A DNA stretch of 30,208 nt from assembly GCA_947588975.1 (NCBI GenBank), contig CANQAF010000006.1, positions 1 through 30,208 on the forward strand, read 5' to 3'. The position numbers and the translations under genes are program-made. Of this stretch, positions 23,016 to 30,134 are shown in pieces; the first letter of the stretch is position 1, and each line of letters begins with the position of its first letter. This DNA comes from an uncultured Bacilli bacterium. GTDB taxonomy: Bacteria; Bacillota_I; Bacilli_A; RF39; UBA660. Below the pieces are notes generated by a model. The model saw only the letters and a list, made by a program, of their open reading frames with translations, ran no database searches and had not been told where the DNA came from.

Positions 23016-23993
23016 CTAGTCTTTATTTCCAGGTAATTGTTGGAAACCAGAATTGAATTGTGCTACTAATTCTTTGAATCTTGCACAACTTTGCGATAAA
23101 TTTTTACTTTCAAGTTCTAATTTCTTTTCTTCTAATTCTTTTGATTTTGCAAATTGTTCTTTTTGTGTTTGTAATTCTTTTTGACCATTTTTAATCTTTT
23201 CTTCTGCAATATTCTTTTCTTTTAAGAATTGCTCTCTTTCTGTTTCTAATTTGGCTCTATCTGTATTTAATTTTTCTTCTTCTAATTGTTTATATTGTTC
23301 AAATTGTTCTTTTTCAGTTTCTAATTTTTCATTTGCTATTTTCAATGTTTGTTCTGACAAAGCAATTTCTGCTCTAGTAGCATCACAATCTGCATTGAAT
23401 TTTTCTTCTTCATTTTGAATACGAATCTTTTGATTTTTAACATATTCATTAACTTCTTGTTTTTCTAATTCCATACTATTTTTTTGTGCTTCTACATATT
23501 TTTCAAATTCTTGTCTATCTTTTTCTAATTTTTCTTTTAAATCATTTAATTCTGCTTCATTTACATTTACATTTTTCTTTTGTTCGATTAAATTAGAAAT
23601 AAAATTGTTGGCTCCAGCGACATCATTATACAAACTATCAAATAATACATCAAAATTAGATAATACATAACTATCATCTAAATTTTTTTGATCACTATTG
23701 TTTTCATCTTCCTCAATCATTTTATCAATATCTTGTTCTGATAATGTCATATTTGGAGTTTCCTCTACTGGTGTTGCTTCTTGCTCTTTTACTTCTTGTT
23801 CAATAGGTTCTTCCGTAACTGGCATCTCATTTTGAATTTCTTCTGGAATTTTGATATCTGTTGGAATTTGAATATCTTGAATTATAGAATCATCCATATC
23901 TACAATATCATCATTTTCGTAGAAAAAATCATCTGCATCGGTTACAGGAACTTGATTTGCATTTTGAGCCATTTCTTTTGCATTTTCGTTCAT
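23016..23993 (-). CDS. Coiled-coil protein of unknown function, first of a tandem pair
   Basis: A 325-residue acidic protein. Residues ~1-115 are low complexity and very acidic with PVTEEPIEQEVKEQEATPVEE-like stretches; ~118-145 (YVLSNFDVLFDSLYNDVAGA) matches in position the helix of the downstream paralogue; ~145-300 is a long coiled coil with repeated EKEQFxxYK / ETEREQF units; the C-terminus CARFKELVAQFNSGF again matches the paralogue. No membrane helix. GGGAGATG precedes ATG 23993. It has a promoter and an inverted repeat upstream and is separated from ftsK by a terminator. Function unknown. Confidence 0.85.
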   Translation of the reverse strand: MNENAKEMAQNANQVPVTDADDFFYENDDIVDMDDSIIQDIQIPTDIKIPEEIQNEMPVTEEPIEQEVKEQEATPVEETPNMTLSEQDIDKMIEEDENNSDQKNLDDSYVLSNFDVLFDSLYNDVAGANNFISNLIEQKKNVNVNEAELNDLKEKLEKDRQEFEKYVEAQKNSMELEKQEVNEYVKNQKIRIQNEEEKFNADCDATRAEIALSEQTLKIANEKLETEKEQFEQYKQLEEEKLNTDRAKLETEREQFLKEKNIAEEKIKNGQKELQTQKEQFAKSKELEEKKLELESKNLSQSCARFKELVAQFNSGFQQLPGNKD

Positions 23994-24031
23994 AAAAACA
24001 TCTCCCTTTTTATTCCTTTATTCTTTTCTAA

Positions 24032-24048
24032 TATGGTTTGCTACCATA
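24032..24048. repeat. Operator-like inverted repeat upstream of the coiled-coil pair
   Basis: TATGGT (24032-24037) and ACCATA (24043-24048) form a perfect 6-bp hyphenated palindrome with a 5-bp centre, located just downstream of the predicted transcription start and upstream of the ribosome binding site. Confidence 0.45.
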
Positions 24049-24059
24049 ATATCATATTT

Positions 24060-24068
24060 AGTATAACA
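24060..24068 (-). promoter_or_regulatory. Extended -10 promoter of the coiled-coil operon
   Basis: TGTTATACT on the minus strand: TG, one base, TATACT (24060-24065). The -35 region is A/T runs without a clear hexamer. Confidence 0.5.
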
Positions 24069-24107
24069 CAATTTTTTAAAAAAACATACTTTTTTTTCAT
24101 TTTTTGT

Positions 24108-24133
24108 AAAAAAAAGAAGATTTTAGTCTTCTT
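24108..24133 (-). terminator. Intrinsic terminator of ftsK
   Basis: On the minus strand AAGAAGA (24127-24133) pairs with TCTTCTT (24114-24120) around a 6-nt loop, followed by T residues (24108-24115). The ftsK stop at 24123-24125 lies in the loop. Confidence 0.8.
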
Positions 24134-26339
24134 CCTCTTGATTTTGCTCTAATTTTACTAGAACCTCTCTTGGTTTAGAACCATTACTAGGTCCAATAAT
24201 TCCACGTTCTTCTAATAAATCAATGCATCTTGCAGCACGATTGTACCCTAGACGGAATCTTCTTTGTAATAATGATGCACTGGCTTTTCCTTGTGTCACT
24301 ACAAATTCTACAATTTCATTATATAGTGGTTCTTCATAATCGCCATGACCACTTTCTTCTTGCATTGTAGTAGAATGCATTTCTTCTTCATCCATTAATA
24401 ATGTTTCATCATATTTTGCAATTTGTTGTTTAATTGTGTAATCTGCTACTGCTTTAATTTCTTCATCTGAAAGATATGTTCCTTGAATACGGATTGGTAC
24501 ATTTTCCCCTTGTGGAGAGAACAACATATCTCCCTTTCCAAGTAGTTTTTCAGCACCTACCTCGTCTAAAATTGTTCTAGAATCAATTCCACTAGAAACG
24601 GCAAAAGCAATACGAGATGGAATATTTGCCTTTACAACACCTGTAATAACGTCTGTACTAGGTCTTTGTGTTGCAACAATTAAATGAATTCCTGCAGCAC
24701 GAGCCATTTGTGTAATACGCATAATAGAATCTTCTACTTCTTTAGCAGCAACCAACATCAAATCAGCAAGTTCGTCGATTACTACAACAATAAATGGCAT
24801 ATGTTTCATTTTTTCTTCTTCAGGTAGTGAGGAATTTTTTTGATCAATATAAGCATTATATCCGGCAATATTCTTTGTTCCACTACGACTAAATAATTCA
24901 TATCGATTATCCATTTCTGCAACTATCTTTTTCAAGGCAATATTTGCTTTTTTAGGGTCCGTCACAACTGGAGCCAATAAGTGTGGAACTCCATTGTACA
25001 TAGAAAGTTCTACTTTTTTAGGATCTACCAAAACCAATTTTACTTCTTCTGGTTTAGCGCGCATTAAAATAGAAATTAACATGCTATTAATACAAACAGA
25101 TTTACCACTACCTGTACTACCTGCCACCAATAAGTGTGGTGTTTTATTAATTTCACAATACTGTGGTCTACCCATAATATCGCGTCCAAGTGCTACTAAC
25201 AATTTAGAATCTTTGTATTGTGATGGTACACTTTCTAAAATTTCACGAACTGTAACCATAGTTGTTACTTTATTTGGAATTTCAACTCCAATGGTAGATT
25301 TTCCTGGAATTGGGGCTTGAATACGCACATCTTTTGCAGCTAATGCTAAAGCAATTTCACTATGTAAGCTTACAATTTTACTTAATTTTGTTCCCGAACG
25401 AACTTCCATTTCATATTGAGTAACCGCCGGACCTGGATTAATGGCAACAACCTTTGCTTCAATACCAAAATCAAGTAATACCTGATGTAATACCTCTACA
25501 TTATGATTGATGACATCCTTTCCTTCGCCATTTTGTCCTTTTGGTGGTTTTGAAAGTAAACTCATTGGTGGATATATATAATGATTAGAGGTTTTTTCTT
25601 CTATGTCTTCAACAGTTTCTTCTGATGTTTTTCCTTTTTCTTCTTTCGCATCTTTTTCTTCATTAATATGAATTAATTCATCTACAGAAGATACGACAAT
25701 CTTATTGTCATTTTCATATTGTTCTTCAATTTCCTTAATATGCTTATCTTTCTTTGAAACCTTTTCATGATGAATGCCTTTTTTCATCTTATTTAAAATC
25801 CATCTGATGATATCGTAGAACGAAAATCCAGTGAACATAATAAAACCACAAATTAAAAGTGCCCATGCTACAATTTTAGTTCCATTAATTGCAAATCCCC
25901 ACATACATATAGCAGAAAAAATTGCACCTAAAACTCCACCACCTAAATTCAGTCTATTATTAGGGCTTGCCATAAAATTATTGACTGTTTCAATAATAAT
26001 ATCAAATCCTTTTAATTCTCCACTTTGAATATATTTAATATGAGAAAAAATTAAAATTGCTGAAAAAAATACATAAAGTCCCACTAATTTCGATGTAAAA
26101 AAATCTGGTTTTTCTCTTTTTACAATCATATAACATCCAATAATCATAACTGCAATTAATAGTGGATTATACCATGTTCCTACTAAAAATACAGCAAAAC
26201 TACTGATGAAATTTCCAATAATCCCTGTTTTAGGAAGAAATCCAATGATCGCAATTAAAACTAGTAACAAACCAATTAATTCAGTTTGGTATCCAGTTCC
26301 TTTTTTCTTTGTTTCTTTTTTACTTTTCTTTTTTGCCAT
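24123..26339 (-). CDS. ftsK: DNA translocase FtsK/SpoIIIE
   Basis: A 738-residue membrane-bound ATP-driven DNA pump that clears chromosomes from closing septa and, as SpoIIIE, moves DNA into the forespore. Seen: a basic N-terminus, four or so membrane helices within 20-180, an acidic linker (200-250), the alpha/beta motor with Walker A GSTGSGKS at 407-414 and Walker B FIVVVIDELADLM, the ATQRPSTDVITG segment, and a C-terminal winged-helix gamma domain (about 670-735) that reads oriented DNA sequences. Length is close to SpoIIIE of Bacillus (~790). AGGAGGTAG precedes ATG 26339. It has its own promoter and terminator. Whether it is the vegetative or sporulation pump cannot be decided here. Confidence 0.97.
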   Translation of the reverse strand: MAKKKSKKETKKKGTGYQTELIGLLLVLIAIIGFLPKTGIIGNFISSFAVFLVGTWYNPLLIAVMIIGCYMIVKREKPDFFTSKLVGLYVFFSAILIFSHIKYIQSGELKGFDIIIETVNNFMASPNNRLNLGGGVLGAIFSAICMWGFAINGTKIVAWALLICGFIMFTGFSFYDIIRWILNKMKKGIHHEKVSKKDKHIKEIEEQYENDNKIVVSSVDELIHINEEKDAKEEKGKTSEETVEDIEEKTSNHYIYPPMSLLSKPPKGQNGEGKDVINHNVEVLHQVLLDFGIEAKVVAINPGPAVTQYEMEVRSGTKLSKIVSLHSEIALALAAKDVRIQAPIPGKSTIGVEIPNKVTTMVTVREILESVPSQYKDSKLLVALGRDIMGRPQYCEINKTPHLLVAGSTGSGKSVCINSMLISILMRAKPEEVKLVLVDPKKVELSMYNGVPHLLAPVVTDPKKANIALKKIVAEMDNRYELFSRSGTKNIAGYNAYIDQKNSSLPEEEKMKHMPFIVVVIDELADLMLVAAKEVEDSIMRITQMARAAGIHLIVATQRPSTDVITGVVKANIPSRIAFAVSSGIDSRTILDEVGAEKLLGKGDMLFSPQGENVPIRIQGTYLSDEEIKAVADYTIKQQIAKYDETLLMDEEEMHSTTMQEESGHGDYEEPLYNEIVEFVVTQGKASASLLQRRFRLGYNRAARCIDLLEERGIIGPSNGSKPREVLVKLEQNQEEED

Positions 26340-26369
26340 ACGGACTACCTCCTACAATATTCTAGAAAA

Positions 26370-26378
26370 ATTATATCA
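26370..26378 (-). promoter_or_regulatory. Extended -10 promoter of ftsK
   Basis: TGATATAAT on the minus strand (TATAAT at 26370-26375). Its -35 position falls in the T run of the preceding RNA gene's terminator, so the two units are packed end to end. Confidence 0.6.
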
Positions 26379-26388
26379 TAGAAAAACA

Positions 26389-26552
26389 AAAAAAAAAAGC
26401 CAGAAAGTGGCATAATGACAAAACCTGATCTTCCAGGTGGGCATCACATTAAAGTTTTTAGGATTCTTATTTGCATAAGTATTCAACACCAACTTTAAAT
26501 TAGATTCCCAATGTCATAAATTAGTAGGTTTTTCTATCGTCCACTATCTGGT
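26389..26552 (-). ncRNA. ssrS: Structured small RNA, probably 6S RNA
   Basis: A gene-free stretch of about 165 nt on the minus strand with a strong promoter and a terminal T run. The two ends pair: CCAGATAGTGG near the 5' end with CCACTTTCTGG at the 3' end (10 of 11). Inside this, AAAACCT pairs with AGGTTTT, then comes an open internal region on both sides, then TTAAAGTT with AACTTTAA and an apical CTTAT-GCAA-ATAAG hairpin. Closing stem, central bubble and apical hairpins are the 6S RNA plan, which mimics an open promoter and binds sigma-A RNA polymerase. A small CCTG/CAGG hairpin sits on the 3' side of the bubble. Length is slightly under the usual 180-200. The RNA gene call is firm; the 6S identity rests on architecture only. 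Confidence 0.72.
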
Positions 26553-26558
26553 ATTTTC

Positions 26559-26587
26559 ATTATAGCATATATTTGAATCAGTGTGAA
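26559..26587 (-). promoter_or_regulatory. Strong sigma-A promoter of the 6S-like RNA
   Basis: TTCACA (26582-26587), 17-bp spacer, TATAAT (26559-26564) preceded by TGC (extended -10). The -35 lies inside the last codons of the upstream pseudopilin gene. Confidence 0.85.
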
Positions 26588-26937
26588 GTATTTTCGCTAC
26601 ATTTTTCTACTAAACGATATACAAAGTTATAATTACTACCCATATTTACTTGAACTCCTTGCTGTGTAACATCTGAAACATCAATAGCAATTTTATTAGC
26701 ATTAACTACGGTATCTAATGGAATGCAATAGGAATTCCCAACTCGATATGGATATTCTTCTGGATGTTCTTTTATGTAGGATTCTACTCCACTATAAATT
26801 AATTCTAGTCTAGCAGAATCTACTTCCTTTTGTTTTTTTTCGATTTGTCCTACAATGATTGGATAAGATATGATCATTAACAGTCCTAGTAATGCAATTA
26901 CGCCTAATAATTCTAACAAAGTAAACCCTTTTTTCAT
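26578..26937 (-). CDS. Pseudopilin-like protein (ComGC/GspG-like)
   Basis: A 119-residue protein with a textbook prepilin N-terminus MKKGFTLLELLGVIALLGLL: cleavage after Gly4, Glu9 at the +5 position, then a ~20-residue hydrophobic helix and an amphipathic extension (EKKQKEVDSARLELIYSGVESYI). The C-terminal globular part is short with two cysteines (C67-type in NSYCIPLD and C in VEKCSEN) that may form a disulphide. GGTGAG precedes ATG 26937 and a consensus promoter lies at 26955-26983. It stands alone, without a comG-type operon. It could be a competence or type II-like pseudopilin; no machinery is in view. Confidence 0.85.
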   Translation of the reverse strand: MKKGFTLLELLGVIALLGLLMIISYPIIVGQIEKKQKEVDSARLELIYSGVESYIKEHPEEYPYRVGNSYCIPLDTVVNANKIAIDVSDVTQQGVQVNMGSNYNFVYRLVEKCSENTSH

Positions 26938-26954
26938 ATTCTCACCTTATGTTC

Positions 26955-26983
26955 ATTTTATAATAAAGTCAATTTAATGTCAA
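26955..26983 (-). promoter_or_regulatory. Sigma-A promoter of the second pseudopilin gene
   Basis: Perfect TTGACA (26978-26983), 17-bp spacer, TAAAAT (26955-26960) on the minus strand, directly after the transporter gene's stop. Confidence 0.8.
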
Positions 26984-26996
26984 CGAAATGCAAGTT

Positions 26997-27746
26997 CTAC
27001 TCAAAGAAAAATGTCAATAGAAAGATAATGATTCCAACTAGAATTCCTGCTATATTTATTTTTCTTTGATGGCTATGAAGAATTTGTTCAAGCAATTCAA
27101 ATAATACGATATAAATTAGCATTCCTAAAGTAATTGCTAGTAGCATACCTAATACAAAATCAGATATCATACTGCTTAAAAAGAACATAATCATTCCACC
27201 TATAAAAGTTGATAACGCTATTATAAGTAAAAATATAAATGTTTTCTTTTTACTAACACCAGATTGATATAAAGTAGAAGTAACGACCATTCCCATTGGA
27301 ATATTATGAAGTCCAACCCCTATGGTAATTAAAAGTCCCATCGAAACATCTGTAGTAACTGTGCTATAAATAGCCATACCTTCAATAATATTATGCAAAA
27401 TTAAAGCAACGCTTGCTACAATTCCAATATGTAATAAATTTTCAGAAATTGTTGTTTCTTGTTTATCTACATCATGATCTGGGATAAACAAATCTAATGT
27501 TTTTAGTAATATAATTCCAAGAATGACAAACCCAATTAGTAGAATGACATTCTTTGAAAATGAAAAAACTACACTCAATTTTTCATATGATTCAGGAAGT
27601 AATTCTCCTAAGATCAAAAGTATAATCACACTAAAAGCCATACTAATTGAAAAATTGACAATTTTACAATTATTGTTTGAAATTAAAATAATAAACATTC
27701 CTACTAGCATAAATAATCCAGTACCCAATGTAAATAATAGTCCCAT
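26997..27746 (-). CDS. ZIP family metal transporter
   Basis: A 249-residue membrane protein with about eight helices. The family's metal-site helices are visible: HNIIEGMAIYS and GVGLHNIPMGMVV, each with the His-Asn and Gly-Met/Glu pattern of ZIP helices 4 and 5; a Lys/Asp/His-containing cytoplasmic loop (IPDHDVDKQETT) lies before them. ZIP proteins import Zn, Fe or Mn; metal preference is not evident. The second site lacks the HNxPEG glutamate (Met instead), which may alter the binuclear centre. GGAGTGATA precedes ATG 27746. It follows the LCP gene's terminator and precedes the pseudopilin promoter, so it is probably monocistronic. Confidence 0.9.
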   Translation of the reverse strand: MGLLFTLGTGLFMLVGMFIILISNNNCKIVNFSISMAFSVIILLILGELLPESYEKLSVVFSFSKNVILLIGFVILGIILLKTLDLFIPDHDVDKQETTISENLLHIGIVASVALILHNIIEGMAIYSTVTTDVSMGLLITIGVGLHNIPMGMVVTSTLYQSGVSKKKTFIFLLIIALSTFIGGMIMFFLSSMISDFVLGMLLAITLGMLIYIVLFELLEQILHSHQRKINIAGILVGIIIFLLTFFFE

Positions 27747-27775
27747 ATTATCACTCCAAGTAATTCTAATTTTAT

Positions 27776-27808
27776 CATAAAAAAGAAAAAAAGTAATCCA
27801 TGATTACT
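27776..27808 (-). terminator. Intrinsic terminator of the LCP gene
   Basis: On the minus strand AGTAATC (27802-27808) pairs with GATTACT (27792-27798) around a 3-nt loop, followed by a long T-rich tract (27776-27792). The gene's stop lies in the upstream arm. Confidence 0.85.
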
Positions 27809-29849
27809 CACTTTCTTCTGAAAGTTCTAACCCTGGTACTTTTTCTGTTATATTTTCTTCTTCTGTTTCTTTTTCATCAGATGGTTTTGTTGTTTCATTG
27901 TCATCATCTTTTGGTTTAGTGGATTCTTGATTATCATCCTCAGATGGCTTTGTTGTTTCTTTTTCATCTTCCTTTGGTTTAGTAGACTCTTCTTTTGGTT
28001 GTTCTTTTTCTTTTAATATAGTTAATACAACTGTACCTGCACGATCAATACTCGTACCTGCTTTTACATTTTGAGAAATTACAGTACCTACTGTTCCATT
28101 ACCCGTAGTGGTATATTGAAATGAAAGCGAAATTCCATAGCGATTAGCATAACTACGTGCTTGTAATTCTGTATCTCCTGTAAAATCTGGAATATTTCCA
28201 TGCGGTAATTTTGAATAATTTCCACTTTGACCTGGTATGATCTCTGTATATGGCTCATTTACATCAAATGTAAATTCTTTAATGATTTGTACTTCAGATA
28301 ATCCTAAGTTTTGCTTCATTGCTTCTACCACTTCTGCTAAACTGTCTTCATAAACTAAATATTCATATACAGTACTACTAATGAGTGGATCATACATATA
28401 AGCATCTACCCCACTTAAATATAATTTATGAATTCCTAACAAATCCTCCACATTTTCTCCAGATGCTTTCGCAATGATATCTTTGCCAATATTATACAAA
28501 GATAAAATTTGACTATTATTCATATTTGTCTTCATATTATTGGATACAGTATCTAATAATTGTGTTACAGTATCTAAACTTCTTACCGTCTTCATCTTAT
28601 TTAATAGAGCACGGACAACAAGTTGTTGATGTTGTCCACGGACAAAATCATTAACCACACCCTGGCCAATATAACGAGATGGGCAAAACTGTCTAGACCA
28701 GTAATCTTCTCTATGACGAGCAAATGCTAAAGCTTGTTCACCATTTAAAGTTTGCAATCCTTTTTCTACATAAACTGTATTTTCGCCCCACTGTCTATTA
28801 CTGTTTTGTTCACAGAAAGCAAATGGTACATCTACCTCTACTCCACCTAATGTGTCCACTAATTTTACAACACCTTTAAAATTCATTTTGACATAATAGT
28901 CAATTGTAATACCTGTATAGTTTTGAATCGTATCAATCATACATTGTTGTCCATAAGATGCAGCATGTGTAATTTTACTTCTAGGATTTCCCGATACACA
29001 CGCAATTGGTACAAAACTATCTCTTGGAATACTTAATATTGTTGTATTTAAAGTGATTGGGTTAAATGTAATTAACATCAAAGAATCTCCATTAAAAGTA
29101 CTATCGGAAATATCTTCTTTTTCAGAATCTACACCTGTTAGTAAAATCGTAAATGGCTCTTTTAAAGAAGCATTTTGATTTGTAGATGTATTTTTAATTT
29201 CTTTAGAATGTTTATATATTACTTTGGTCTCATCTGCTATATTACCAAATTCATATCCTTCTAGACCTTGAAATAAGGTAACATAACCACTCGGTAAAAA
29301 TGCACCTTCAACTTCACCGTCATATAAAGCTTGAATCAATGTTGGATAATTTTCATATTCTTGAATTTTATTCTTTAATTTTTTAGATTCAATTACTTCT
29401 TTTGGTAATTGATTTCCTTCAATACTAGTTGAATCTCCTAAAATACCAATATCTCCATTACCAAATTGTTCAATTTTATCTGCTTTATTATTGTCAAGAA
29501 CAACAAAACTACTATAATAGTAATCTTGATTTGTAGACATACGATCTACTATATGATACGTTTTAATAATGTAATATCCAACTACTAATAGTAAAGTAGA
29601 ATATAAAACGGTAATTGGAATATAAAACAAGTATTTTCCTTTAGTACGTTTGATAGATCTAATGTATCCTAATGAAAAACCAATTCCAAATAAGACAATA
29701 ATAATTGCCAGTAAAAAACGAACTCTATTTTCAATGCCTACTAATAATGACATTGCATATAATAAATAAATAGATGCGATTGACATCAATAAAAATAAAA
29801 TAGTTAATATTATACATTTTTTAGGGTCTCTTTTAAAATACTGTAACAT
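27804..29849 (-). CDS. LCP (LytR-CpsA-Psr) family protein with PASTA-like domain and repeat tail
   Basis: A 681-residue envelope protein of the family that attaches teichoic acid or other glycopolymers to peptidoglycan. Three N-terminal membrane helices lie in about 12-100. Residues ~110-215 form an extracellular domain (GDIGILGDSTS, YPTLIQALYDGEVEGAFL) like the solute-binding-type module of some LCP proteins. The LCP domain spans ~230-480 with LLTGVDSEK, DSLMLITFNP, LSIPRDSFV, the FARHRED motif and a DFVRGQHQQLVVRAL helix. A PASTA-like domain (~555-615, IPDFTGDTELQARSYANRYG) and an acidic Thr-Lys-Pro tail follow. Five or so extracellular cysteines and a short insertion before the Arg/Gln helix are unusual. 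AGGAG lies upstream of ATG 29849; strong promoter at 29880-29908. Confidence 0.92.
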   Translation of the reverse strand: MLQYFKRDPKKCIILTILFLLMSIASIYLLYAMSLLVGIENRVRFLLAIIIVLFGIGFSLGYIRSIKRTKGKYLFYIPITVLYSTLLLVVGYYIIKTYHIVDRMSTNQDYYYSSFVVLDNNKADKIEQFGNGDIGILGDSTSIEGNQLPKEVIESKKLKNKIQEYENYPTLIQALYDGEVEGAFLPSGYVTLFQGLEGYEFGNIADETKVIYKHSKEIKNTSTNQNASLKEPFTILLTGVDSEKEDISDSTFNGDSLMLITFNPITLNTTILSIPRDSFVPIACVSGNPRSKITHAASYGQQCMIDTIQNYTGITIDYYVKMNFKGVVKLVDTLGGVEVDVPFAFCEQNSNRQWGENTVYVEKGLQTLNGEQALAFARHREDYWSRQFCPSRYIGQGVVNDFVRGQHQQLVVRALLNKMKTVRSLDTVTQLLDTVSNNMKTNMNNSQILSLYNIGKDIIAKASGENVEDLLGIHKLYLSGVDAYMYDPLISSTVYEYLVYEDSLAEVVEAMKQNLGLSEVQIIKEFTFDVNEPYTEIIPGQSGNYSKLPHGNIPDFTGDTELQARSYANRYGISLSFQYTTTGNGTVGTVISQNVKAGTSIDRAGTVVLTILKEKEQPKEESTKPKEDEKETTKPSEDDNQESTKPKDDDNETTKPSDEKETEEENITEKVPGLELSEESE
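27864..27989 (-). repeat. Coding tandem repeat in the LCP tail
   Basis: Two 21-residue units (residues 621-641 and 642-662) share the pattern ESTKPKxDxxETTKPSxxxx. Such low-complexity Thr/Pro/Lys/acid tails span or contact the cell wall and can vary in copy number. Confidence 0.8.
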
Positions 29850-29879
29850 AGAGTATAACTCCTCTCTCCACTATTTATT

Positions 29880-29908
29880 ATTATATCTAGTTTTTTTAAT
29901 TTAGACAA
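29880..29908 (-). promoter_or_regulatory. Sigma-A promoter of the LCP gene
   Basis: TTGTCT (29903-29908), 17-bp spacer, perfect TATAAT (29880-29885) on the minus strand. Confidence 0.8.
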
Positions 29909-29933
29909 CATTCATGATATAATTTTATATTAT

Positions 29934-29987
29934 TTGACAATATGGATATTCACAAAATGAAAAATAACGAATAAAATATATTGTCAA
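29934..29987. repeat. 10-bp inverted repeat in the LCP/tRNA divergent promoter region
   Basis: TTGACAATAT (29934-29943) and ATATTGTCAA (29978-29987) are perfect inverse copies separated by 34 bp. The right arm covers the -35 of the tRNA promoter. Confidence 0.6.
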
Positions 29988-30009
29988 TATAATATTTATT
30001 TGTTATAAT
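29981..30009 (+). promoter_or_regulatory. Promoter of the tRNA genes
   Basis: TTGTCA (29981-29986), 17-bp spacer, TATAAT (30004-30009) with upstream TGT (extended -10). Confidence 0.85.
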
Positions 30010-30026
30010 GGATTTGTTCACAAAAT

Positions 30027-30100
30027 GGATCCGTAGCCAAGTGGTAAGGCATGGGACTGCAACTCCCTGATCGCTGGTTCAAATCCGGTCGGATCCTCCA
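30027..30100 (+). tRNA. tRNA-Cys (anticodon GCA)
   Basis: A 74-nt cloverleaf with encoded CCA: acceptor GGATCCG (30027-30033) pairs with CGGATCC (30090-30096), discriminator T, then CCA. The anticodon arm TGGGA-CTGCAAC-TCCCT presents GCA, reading Cys codons UGC/UGU. The T arm carries GGTTCAAATC. Confidence 0.97.
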
Positions 30101-30111
30101 TAAAAAAAAAT

Positions 30112-30130
30112 AAACTGTTTTACAGTTTTT
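30112..30130 (+). terminator. Hairpin with T run between the two tRNA genes
   Basis: AAACTGT (30112-30118) and ACAGTTT (30122-30128), 3-nt loop, followed by T-rich sequence. It looks like an intrinsic terminator yet no new promoter fits before the tRNA-Gly gene 5 bp downstream, so it may be leaky or act in processing. Confidence 0.55.
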
Positions 30131-30134
30131 CTTT

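Noticed and set aside
23016..23993. Possible CRISPR-like or tandem DNA repeats in the coiled-coil genes
   Set aside because: The similarity is codon-level repetition from heptads; units are not identical and have no regular spacers.
23781..24152. Open frame on the plus strand rich in Phe and Ile
   Set aside because: Lies opposite the coiled-coil gene and its promoter; composition is the mirror of Lys/Glu-rich codons and there is no ribosome binding site.
26389..26552. SRP RNA or tmRNA instead of 6S
   Set aside because: The conserved GGAAGCAGC-type SRP apical loop is not present, and the length and absence of a tag reading frame or tRNA-like ends exclude tmRNA.
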